54,965 nt of DNA from Tritrichomonas foetus (Eukaryota > Parabasalia > Tritrichomonadida > Tritrichomonadidae): the NCBI GenBank assembly GCA_001839685.1, contig MLAK01000810.1, positions 1,802 to 56,766 of the forward strand, in the 5' to 3' direction. Positions within the stretch are counted from its first letter, which is position 1, and each line of letters starts with the position of its first letter. The notes under the pieces are model-generated. The model was not told where the DNA came from and did no database searches. It worked only from the letters and a program-made list of their open reading frames with translations. Shown piece by piece: positions 49,001 through 54,965 of the stretch. Position numbers and translations under genes: made by a program.

Positions 49001-50983
49001 TCCAAAAATAAAAGAACTGAATTTCTTCACATTCTGAAGAAAAATACCAGTGAAAAATCCAATGACAAAACAAAATCAAAACAAACTGATTTATTTGCCC
49101 CACTTCGTGCTGCTTGTGGGTGTTGTGTTCAAACACTAAGCCCATCTGAACTTGTAACTAAATCGAAAATCACCAAAATGTGGCAAAAACGAGAATTATC
49201 AAATTTCTTATACTTATTCTACTTGAACATGATATCAGGAAGAAGTTTTAACGATATTTCTCAATATCCTGTTTATCCATGGGTTTTATCTGATTACACG
49301 AGTGAAACAATCGATCTTAATAATTCATCTGTATATAGAGATTTTTCAAAACCAATTGGATCCTATAATGAAAGTCGTTTGAAGTTATTAATGAAAAATA
49401 TGAAAATGGAAGATCCTTATCAACGTTGTTTATATCGAACTCATTTTTCGAGTCCGTCTGTTGTTGCTGGATTTTTAATTCGAACTGAGCCTTTTGCATC
49501 ACTTCACATTCGTCTACAAGAAGGGAGATTTGACTTACCTGGACGTTTATTTTTCTCTATTAAAAATGCCTGGGCGTCTGTTACAGGACCATCAAATGAT
49601 TTTCGCGAACTTATTCCGGAATTTTTCTGTTCCGAACACTTTCTGATCAATGAAAATGGATTTGACTTTGGTAAACATTTAAATAATCCTGTGAATGATG
49701 CTGAGTTGCCAAACTGGGCTTCTTCTGCTCGTGAATTCATTCAAATTCATCGAATGGCACTGGAAAGTGATTATGTTTCTGCTCACCTGGAAAATTGGAT
49801 CGATTTAATTTTTGGTATTTATCAAATTTCTACAGAAAAAGCGAATATTTATCATCTTTTTTCTTATACTGATATCCTTCCACCTGAAATTTTGAATGAT
49901 CCTGATATGTTTTATGTAGCTCAGAACCATGCAGTAAATTTTGGAGTTTGTCCAATCAAGTTATTCAAAGAAAACCATCCCAAACGTGATCAATTATTAT
50001 CAAATAATGGTCGGTCCCCATCAACTCACAACTTAAATAATATACCAATGAATCAAAATAGTTCAAATAATTTCAATAATTCAAATAGTTTATTCAAAAT
50101 AAGTAATTCAAGCGAATCATCGATAAATTTGCCACAAATTGATTCACAAGTGATTTATTGTCGAAATGGTTGCATTCTGACAAAGAAAGCAAAATTAATC
50201 AATATTTTACATAATGTTACACAACAACTTAATGTTAATGTTAAAGAAAACTTGCTCATTGATTTTAATGATGATTATCTTTTCGAAGTTTCACGTGGGG
50301 GTACTTGTGTCAGTGCAATTGCATTAAAAAATAGTCAAGAAGTTGGAATTATTCCACATAATAATTTAGCAGTTACTTGTTTAAGCTGTGTTCGAAATAA
50401 AGCAATTCTTGTTGGTGGTTCAGATTGTACAATTGATATATGGAGAGGTGATAATTTAGCATTCCAAGGGACAATTTCATTGCATACAATGCCAATAGTT
50501 GCTGTTGTTGGATGTGATCATCTTGATCTTATTGTTTCTGTAGATGAAGGCCACAATGTTTTCATATCTTCACTAAAAGAAAGAAAGTTCATTAATACTT
50601 TCCAAGTGAAAACTAATCCTAATTCCATTCATATTCTACGATTGTTCCTTAGTGGAATTATTGCGCTTTCTGCATCAGTTCCCGGTGAATCTTCATCAAA
50701 AGTTTTCTTCTTTAATTTAAGTGGAGATATTTTGAAAACCATCGAAGTCCCTGCTGGAATTGAATCTTTGGAAACCATTTCAACAAAAACAATGCAAGAA
50801 TTTGTCATCATTGCAACATCAATGAAAACAATTTTCATTTATGAATGTTCTCGATTCCAACTTGTTAAGAAAGTGAGTGAAGCTATTATCCCTCGTTTTA
50901 TGACGGCACTCAGTCAGGAGCGTATTGTTGTCGTTGTTAGAATGAAACAGCACCAGCACACTCTGATGGCGATTGATATTTAA
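43067..50983 (+). CDS. BEACH-domain protein (LamG-PH-BEACH-WD40)
   Basis: This is a 2638-residue protein with the layout of neurobeachin/LYST-type BEACH proteins. A long helical armadillo-like region fills residues ~1-850. A concanavalin-A/LamG-like module follows (about 855-1000; FSFMTTFRVDSFF, WYKIIAIFNP), then more helical repeats. The PH-like domain lies near 1870-1985 (FSLKYHIVGVLYVTDRRILF). The BEACH domain lies near 2030-2305, with LYLFYLNMISGRSFNDISQY, PVYPWVLSDY, YRTHFSSPSVVAGFLIRTEP and ELIPEFF. WD40 repeats end the protein (about 2420-2638). BEACH proteins control vesicle fusion, fission and endolysosomal traffic. TCACA lies five bases before the ATG. Confidence 0.95.
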   Translation: MNFEHHGGNSSHAIWVKYFTMKCHIKDVDVHSQTPIDHFLSSFSYNPTPIKIVKKTVDKSHSKEELERNLAELFKFDSMNIVNVFVFARLAKEQIAPFLHSPNIDLIPQYLLRGFIVFSYRVNQLIGQYLRGEEMTNFQAEYWELIHYPLMYLLKDQNQYFDDTMKVIGPLLNTFGRVDAILKLEETDFLYLSFNSLVSSILPCFPFELNHGSSQCFDFLIKAFDEYTNYLQNNSKNYEIIGLFDCFAQMALPITELLTEAQSKLIILFYNKVINKISIFTRENCSNAIGFAVNGLCFLSSFVKFFDHDAVLEISKSILLFLKWLINIYPYSSIFVVVGEFQIRKVKENPEIKWNEWATYFQENLSLPEKFTKQICSKNLRNVVMSLNQFFNNSLTALKTILESLFSQIVEYEDDLKYLISIIIFLSLIKVNDLDESIITHEFLISNLYYEAFPIDLLNEIPILALHFHEVFLHFLYYFSCQKRSNLQLVLDVIYGNISKNGFPRLIHYLPLFRSLLLLDSKINFVHSFLESGIIENLQISLFATKDDLLVNEIAEFYQMMVIARPMEVFRSSTFLPILRNLLIIERLQKMLAPCFKVGMSLSHIQPVEIGKQSVHETLEQVYAILQQASQDKSYHNLAIEMVSYMTESVPTFNISIFDDLTGLFEATSKLPSYISTSEAFLKCLKFFNTFCAYFPQFLRIVNSNSSIVIRDFESTAPKIKITQDIIDCLILFMLNETELKDQRIKNRAALRLLLQISKETEFEEFVLKFILSICEQSMFNNFECFSCDVIGYSLNRIHKLTDLSLNLFRVIGSKFFSPLALNQTIKTMRLIDGKREIIHQKLIDTFLSMMLDDRPRPVTSFFHFANNGNGIIVTNLDPTLFNEPFSFMTTFRVDSFFDLFYPIISISESMSSLVAIYIKNDMIVVQFNQHPGMIVRYSFVECHWYKIIAIFNPACIQIVINDQEFDPLPINKHDFRDKVTVTFGIKGQTSFIGDFGPSIFIRSTNVSAIDDAYQKINLSRVNIKSTFIKFLPWLVKDEQINDVCIENDSYRFVGDAIPFCMTITQMIRFEGTLPKFLPLFILLNYPISSEFLQMNSKLNNEFNHSNNESNNVDKEVKSEQEMDACFFHSVLSIFHHILCLSEKIQASFEKIGGFQLLAGFIYNVKSQNFSTTVINDLSSIYQIISLPSLRSQMTEHIWLNFDLWSSMNFELQEKLYSETLYTIWSVDKSSGTKSFEFPSIDFLLYQIQTPFDELYNKEHNLLLFETDVKISNNPVTLTKDEMMKIKSLQWKFIGDYLEIHPSASTFLAILMIISFHKDDNTRIFALELIKNSIEKRVNDFIVAIDMMDGYECLLNIFFNATNFRTMYLSLQCIFLLGILEKENLFSQSSKKFRDVLIRIATHQNFSNVTLQYSKEEHFNILDLCFSFVFHDDVNYNRDELFHKTEPVKHPEALIVLFYYSQFMEKVDLRKYASKFELIFSQFPNELMEMFVCNSWEYWSFLFAFNAYDIINEAPTLAYFFSILLIPALTNAKTDLIESFLMFLDVLTLYTNIDFLIIKLTLLRILAMTAVREKMSNDILEKLASIIFRILFIYFDIDNNIFDEISQLTNTSLISFGRILQNSPEDLQDCIFKLCFRYTKENNELTVEMMSILLELIKIRHDYLLNIAGISVKALDLFLYLSHNVKETGEELYILKAQNILALVSNIVPLDVLSDNGKIKKDDFESYIKKPNAFYEFYKPRLVKEIIRLSYSLNHVISDIEKEKIALSRKQYRESFVGFNEGHYKTRLLSILHNQKLASSFVRDVSSNSGPWTLNSDNYIKHWKALTKVDDFGHNIYRAINRNFDDHKKASALRDSMKITEEPKQNIMQNFQRILVQNTPFVPLPTEKISTISFKATQFSLKYHIVGVLYVTDRRILFDGSSFTETFGNPDKIIDRSNKYIEIPINRISFIFQRRHQHVDIGIEIFTISNKSYLFIMESKNKRTEFLHILKKNTSEKSNDKTKSKQTDLFAPLRAACGCCVQTLSPSELVTKSKITKMWQKRELSNFLYLFYLNMISGRSFNDISQYPVYPWVLSDYTSETIDLNNSSVYRDFSKPIGSYNESRLKLLMKNMKMEDPYQRCLYRTHFSSPSVVAGFLIRTEPFASLHIRLQEGRFDLPGRLFFSIKNAWASVTGPSNDFRELIPEFFCSEHFLINENGFDFGKHLNNPVNDAELPNWASSAREFIQIHRMALESDYVSAHLENWIDLIFGIYQISTEKANIYHLFSYTDILPPEILNDPDMFYVAQNHAVNFGVCPIKLFKENHPKRDQLLSNNGRSPSTHNLNNIPMNQNSSNNFNNSNSLFKISNSSESSINLPQIDSQVIYCRNGCILTKKAKLINILHNVTQQLNVNVKENLLIDFNDDYLFEVSRGGTCVSAIALKNSQEVGIIPHNNLAVTCLSCVRNKAILVGGSDCTIDIWRGDNLAFQGTISLHTMPIVAVVGCDHLDLIVSVDEGHNVFISSLKERKFINTFQVKTNPNSIHILRLFLSGIIALSASVPGESSSKVFFFNLSGDILKTIEVPAGIESLETISTKTMQEFVIIATSMKTIFIYECSRFQLVKKVSEAIIPRFMTALSQERIVVVVRMKQHQHTLMAIDI

Positions 50984-51763
50984 AAATGCCATTAATCATG
51001 CAATTTACCGAAAACCGCTTTATAATGCATGTATAGTGTTATTGTATTTGTTATTATAAATATGATAGAATGAAATATAATATAATATTTTTTGATCATT
51101 TTAGTTTTTCAATCTTTGCATAATTATTTTGAGAACCATTTAAATGTATTGTTTATATAAAAGTTATTGCAGGTGAGAAGACCAAAAATAATGATTATTT
51201 CTTCGATCAACACATTTTCAAGTGATTTTTTATTTTTTCAAGAGCTGAAAATGATAATGATATGATAATTTTACATATATAACAATTAGAAAAAATGATG
51301 ACCATCAAGAAGGGTGACGATGTATTCATTTTCAGATCAAATTTCAATGTCATCAAAAAATGACCAACTCAATCCTAATTTCTATTAAATTGAATAGAAG
51401 TAAAAAATTCAATAATTTTAAAATTTATTTTCTGAACAAAGTTAAGAAAAAATATACATTTCTCACAAAAACAGATTTTCTTGAAATAAATGTTTCTAAA
51501 TAAAACGATCATTTCCAATACAATTTCGTCAACCAATGTTTGATTCATTGTTGTGTAATATACTGATTTTTCCTTATTTTTTGCTATATTAAAAATAATT
51601 CATACTTGTAACATTTATCTTTTGTCATTCTGAAACGAAAATATTAATGATAATCGATATTTTTTCTGAGATGCAGTTACATTTTATGAGAAAAATTATT
51701 AAATTCCGTAAATCGATTAGAAAAAGTGAAATGATATTTTGCGTCATTTGATTTTAAGCATCG
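50984..51763. other. Intergenic upstream of nuclease gene
   Basis: This is AT-rich and free of protein-like stretches. TCATT at 51744-51748 is the probable initiator of the nuclease gene. Confidence 0.5.
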
Positions 51764-52471
51764 ATGTTTTTCTTATCTCTAATTCTCTGGAGAATCAACT
51801 TATTAAACAGCAGACCTCGTCTTCAAGAAACGACAAAGGAGAGACTCAAAAGACTTTATAAAGATCATATTGTCAGATCCTATGACAAAGCACGAACAGA
51901 AATGTACAACGAAGTTGATTGCGATAATAATCAATTACAGCTTATTTACAGTGGCACGACATATAGTTGGACATGTCACGGGACCAAAAAACCATCAGCC
52001 ACAGAAATCAATGCCGAACATATTGTCCCACAATCCACATTCAATTCAAAAACACCAATGGTAAGTGACTTACATCATCTTTTGCCAGCATCTTCGAAAT
52101 TAAATAATATGCGATCCAATTATAATTTCACGGAGGTTGAGTATGACGACTGCGCACAATTTTGTCGGGACATGTCATGTAGTAAAGATAGGCCCTCTGA
52201 TCCTGATCAATATTCATGCTTAACATCAGATAGAAAATGGATGCCAATGAAACAAGATCGAGGAAGAGTTGCTCGTTCAATTTTATATTTTTACACAATG
52301 TATGATGAATATCCTATCACTGTTGGTGATGTTGCACTGTTCAAAAAGTGGAATAAAGAATATCTTCCGGGAGCATGGGAAATCGAAAGAAATGAAAGAT
52401 TAAATATTTCTCAAGGAAATAGAAATCCATATATTGATGATCCTTCCCTTGTTGATGAAGCGTTTCCATAA
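51764..52471 (+). CDS. Secreted endonuclease I (His-Me finger nuclease)
   Basis: This is a 235-residue protein of the bacterial endonuclease I (EndA/Dns) family, which cuts DNA and RNA non-specifically. A short hydrophobic start (MFFLSLILW) suggests secretion or the ER. The His-Me active site is complete: NAEHIVPQS with Glu85/His86, then SDLHHLLPASSKLNNMRSNY. The family tail QGNRNPYIDDPSLVD is present, as is the RGRVARSILYFYTMYD helix. Many cysteines (in VDCDNN, WTCHG, DDCAQFC, MSC, YSCL) fit disulfides in an exported enzyme. A digestive or DNA-scavenging role is likely. The family is mostly bacterial, so acquisition by lateral transfer is possible. Base composition is like the neighbours. 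Confidence 0.9.
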   Translation: MFFLSLILWRINLLNSRPRLQETTKERLKRLYKDHIVRSYDKARTEMYNEVDCDNNQLQLIYSGTTYSWTCHGTKKPSATEINAEHIVPQSTFNSKTPMVSDLHHLLPASSKLNNMRSNYNFTEVEYDDCAQFCRDMSCSKDRPSDPDQYSCLTSDRKWMPMKQDRGRVARSILYFYTMYDEYPITVGDVALFKKWNKEYLPGAWEIERNERLNISQGNRNPYIDDPSLVDEAFP

Positions 52472-52933
52472 ATAATTACTTTTTTTTGCATAAAAATTAT
52501 ATTCAATAAGTATTAGATCAAGTTACAGAATTCCTTTTAGATTAGTATTTCTTTCAATAATAAATGAAACAGAAATATTCTTCATGAAAGCAATGACTAT
52601 ATAACAATAATATTACTTTGTTTACACATATGTTGTATCATGGAAAAAATGATTTTGGAAAACAAAAAGTGTTGGCATAAGAATTTCTCAAAGAAAAACA
52701 TTCACAAATGCCTCACTAAAATTTCTTTGAGAATGATGATAATATATTAGATGAGGTATCTTTTATTTATTGTTATGGAAAAAAGATTTGTGCTTATAAA
52801 AAGATGTTTGTTTTTCTTTAAATATGTAATCCAACGATTGATTTATATTAATGAGGTGAAAAAAGCTGATAAATTAAGAATATTTAATGGTATTTGTTCA
52901 AAAAACATGTGAAAATACAAATGATTAGCATAT
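52472..52933. other. Intergenic between nuclease gene and relic
   Basis: This is AT-rich DNA. No gene or repeat was recognised. Confidence 0.45.
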
Positions 52934-53400
52934 TTAGCATTTTTCCGTACTATTACTGTCAATCAGATATCTAAGCATTTGTTTTATTTCTTTCCTCTTT
53001 TCGAATGAATAGAAACACAAAAATGTCATTGGGACTAAATTTTCAGCATCATAGACAAACAGCTGTAGATCATTTATTACATTTCTATTCAATAGTTGAA
53101 AAGTTTTTTATTTTTGGATCATGTAATATAATTGCTAAATAATATAAGCTGTCTTTTGGTTTAAATTACTTTTTCCCTTTAAATAAAAGATATTAATTTA
53201 TCTTTAATTACATCTTGTAATGATTTATATGAGAATGATAAAGTTCCTTTCATTTTGTTGATTCTCCAAATTGAGAATTTAGAAGAAATGTCGCCAATCT
53301 TTAAACAATAACCGTTTCCCCTTTTTTCGAATATGGACGTAAATCATGATTATTCAACACCATTTTATGATATATATCACTTGTTTCATATCATTCCTAT
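52934..53400 (-). pseudogene. Decayed paralogue of the 53702-54965 gene
   Basis: On the minus strand this stretch reads as the C-terminal part of the neighbouring gene's protein. The end reads QLFVYDAENLVPMTFLCFYS, then FEKRKEIKQMLRYLI and TEKC-stop, against DAYNIENLFPMTFVGFTSFP, KMKKAKEIFKSAIS and PENCTIF in the intact gene. Upstream, LQDVIKDKLISFI, a stop, REKVI, a stop, then TKRQLILFSNYIT parallels KALLKINQLIYKKEKYFEPK and ENLYYLTINTKD. Several in-frame stops and at least one frameshift break it. The left part (GNGYCLKIGDISSKFSI) aligns more weakly. It appears to be an old tandem duplicate. Confidence 0.75.
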
Positions 53401-53701
53401 AAAAAATCCTAAAAATATTTCGAGTTGTGTTGGGTTTTTGAAGGCATTTTAGGTGTTGGAATCCCGAAGTGTCCATGTGTTAACTTTTCAATGGTATATA
53501 TATTAAATAGCTGCATTTCATGCGATCACATTTATTCCGCCTAATAGCATGTCTTGTCATTGGATTCATGGTTTTTAAATATAGTATATTTATTGCTTAT
53601 TATTAGGAAAATCTTAACTAGCAAAGAAAACACAAATAAGATATTGAAAATAAGCTATGAAGATAACTTTTATTGAATGATTCTTGAAAGTTTTAAACTC
53701 T

Positions 53702-54965
53702 TTAGAAAATGGTGCAGTTTTCTGGAGCATATGTCGAAATAGCTGATTTAAATATTTCTTTTGCTTTTTTCATTTTGGGAAATGAAGTGAAGCCAACAAA
53801 TGTCATTGGGAAGAGATTTTCTATATTATAAGCATCTTCTTGAACTTCAATTGAATCAATTTTTATTCCTTTAGTTACTATTTGATGAATTATTGGATCT
53901 TTTGTATTAATTGTAAGATAATATAAATTTTCTTTTGGTTCAAAATATTTCTCCTTTTTATATATGAGTTGATTTATTTTAAGCAAAGCCTTTTGTTTAT
54001 CTTTATGTGAATTAAATGCAATCATTGAAATTTTCTTCAAGAAAGCATTAGATTCGCTTGATTTTATCCTTACATAGTTTCGTTTCACAAATTTCACTTT
54101 TTCAACAACATCAACTAATCTTTCAAAATCAGTAGTGTTTTGAAAGAGAGCTTCTTCATCAATATAAATGACAGTTTCGTTGTTGTAACTTGTAAATACA
54201 TAGCGTTCATCATCTATGAATATGAGGAGTTTAGTCATATCATTGTTTATCAACTCTGAATCAGTTTTAGGAAATCCAAATGCTGACATCATACATTTCC
54301 CTGAAATAACATTTCTCTGAATTTCTTTAATTGTTTTCAATGATTTCGCAAAGTGGACCACTTGGTCACAAAATTCTTGGGGAAACAAAGATTCAAAAAT
54401 ATGAATGTAACGAAGTTTTGGATTCTCTTTGTATGTTTTATATCCTTCTCTAATTAACGCTTGAGTAAAATGATTCCTAAATTGTACATCGTCTTTTTGA
54501 TTTTTGAGAATCACAACTGTGGTTAAAATATCCTTTTTAAAGGGAGAAGAGGATACATTATTCCGACGAAGCTCTTTAATAAATTTATTGCTTCGAAATA
54601 TTTGATCAAATTTACTTCGAATTTTTGTTGGGAATAAATATTCATTAAATTCATATACCGGTAAAAATGTCTCTGGTGGAATATGTAAAGAGTAAGTTTT
54701 GAAATAGAATTTATCATTTTTCAGAGGTTGATTTTGTGTTGGCCTTGGATTATCGTTGAAACACTGAATTGGTTCTTTAGGAATTAGTTCTTTTGAAGTT
54801 GATTCTTTTAGAGTTGATTCCTTTGAAGGTGACTCTTTTGGAATTGGTCTTTTTGGAATTTCATTTTCATTTTTAACATCATTTTCATTTTTAACATCAT
54901 TTTCATTTTTAACATCATTTTCATTTTTAACATCATTTTCATTTTTAACATCATTTTCATTTTTT
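53702..54965 (-). CDS. Hypothetical protein, N-terminus beyond window edge
   Basis: A single minus-strand frame is open from the right edge to the stop at 53702, at least 421 residues; the true start lies outside. It begins with about five copies of the hexapeptide KNENDV, then a Pro/Lys/Glu/Ser spacer with repeated PKES/LKES/SKES-type units. A globular part follows (from about KNDKFYFKTYSLHIPPETFL onward) with FNEYLFPTKIRSKFDQIF, RYIHIFESLFPQEFCDQVVH and, near the end, ENLFPMTFVGFTSFPKM. I recognise no domain. A decayed tandem copy lies just downstream (52934-53400), so it belongs to a local gene family. Confidence 0.7.
   Translation of the reverse strand, partial: KNENDVKNENDVKNENDVKNENDVKNENDVKNENEIPKRPIPKESPSKESTLKESTSKELIPKEPIQCFNDNPRPTQNQPLKNDKFYFKTYSLHIPPETFLPVYEFNEYLFPTKIRSKFDQIFRSNKFIKELRRNNVSSSPFKKDILTTVVILKNQKDDVQFRNHFTQALIREGYKTYKENPKLRYIHIFESLFPQEFCDQVVHFAKSLKTIKEIQRNVISGKCMMSAFGFPKTDSELINNDMTKLLIFIDDERYVFTSYNNETVIYIDEEALFQNTTDFERLVDVVEKVKFVKRNYVRIKSSESNAFLKKISMIAFNSHKDKQKALLKINQLIYKKEKYFEPKENLYYLTINTKDPIIHQIVTKGIKIDSIEVQEDAYNIENLFPMTFVGFTSFPKMKKAKEIFKSAISTYAPENCTIF
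54875..54965. repeat. 18-bp tandem repeat coding for KNENDV
   Basis: The 18-base unit AACATCATTTTCATTTTT starts at 54875, 54893, 54911, 54929 and 54947 with no change and runs into the window edge. It lies inside the minus-strand coding sequence and keeps frame. Confidence 0.95.

Noticed and set aside
54523..54717. 64-codon minus-strand open frame
   Set aside because: It is a shadow of the long minus-strand coding frame that is open from 53702 to the right edge in another phase.
1..54965. Spliceosomal introns and CRISPR arrays
   Set aside because: I saw no trichomonad-type intron ends interrupting any gene, and no regularly spaced direct repeats with unique spacers.

Overview
The window looks like nuclear DNA of a trichomonad (parabasalid protist), most likely a Tritrichomonas-type genome. 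It is very AT-rich. All the convincing genes are single uninterrupted eukaryotic reading frames and no intron is visible. Eight genes have a TCA(C/T)(A/T) initiator-like site 4-20 bases before the ATG, as known from Trichomonas promoters. Several proteins have typical trichomonad architectures: a 1706-residue multi-membrane-span cyclase, a kinase fused to Sel1/TPR-like repeats, large ankyrin proteins, and a decayed discoidin (F5/8 type C) gene. Genus and species are inferred, not proven.

Layout. 1-7 kb: a redox-dead PDI-like secretory protein (+), an LRR/coiled-coil protein (-) and an SLC35F6-like transporter (-). 7-18 kb: a PP1-type phosphatase (-), a gene relic (-), an Rrp6/EXOSC10-like protein lacking every catalytic residue (+), an AVL9-type DENN protein (-) and a class I PITP (+) sharing a divergent promoter, a SHIPPO/STPGR-repeat protein (-), tRNA-Ile(GAU) (+) and the GTPase GPN3 (+). 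18-30 kb: ribosomal protein L35 (-), a decayed discoidin-type gene (+), a CLASP/TOG protein (-), a tandem winged-helix E2F-like factor (+), a DUF4419 protein (-) and a small MGICC protein that is probably lipid-anchored (-). 30-43 kb: a 91-residue hypothetical (+), an ankyrin protein (-), a 300-bp palindromic transposon-like element with an 8-bp target duplication, a hypothetical coiled-coil protein (+), the 25-residue ribosomal protein L41 (-), the large cyclase (-) and the kinase/Sel1 protein (+). 43-55 kb: a 2638-residue LamG-PH-BEACH-WD40 protein (+), a secreted endonuclease I-type nuclease (+), a decayed paralogue (-) and a longer gene of the same family (-) that runs off the right edge.

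There are no operons; each gene appears to have its own promoter. Genes with related roles include membrane traffic and lipid transfer (AVL9, PITP, BEACH), microtubules and flagella (CLASP, SHIPPO, possibly the LRR protein), signalling (cyclase, PP1, kinase) and translation or transcription (L35, L41, tRNA-Ile, GPN3, E2F).

The most notable points are two enzyme-like proteins with altered active sites (the Rrp6-like protein and a cyclase that resembles only the metal-free C2 half-site), a well-defined MITE-like element, a ribosomal protein gene below normal ORF cut-offs, and short promoter motifs shared between genes.
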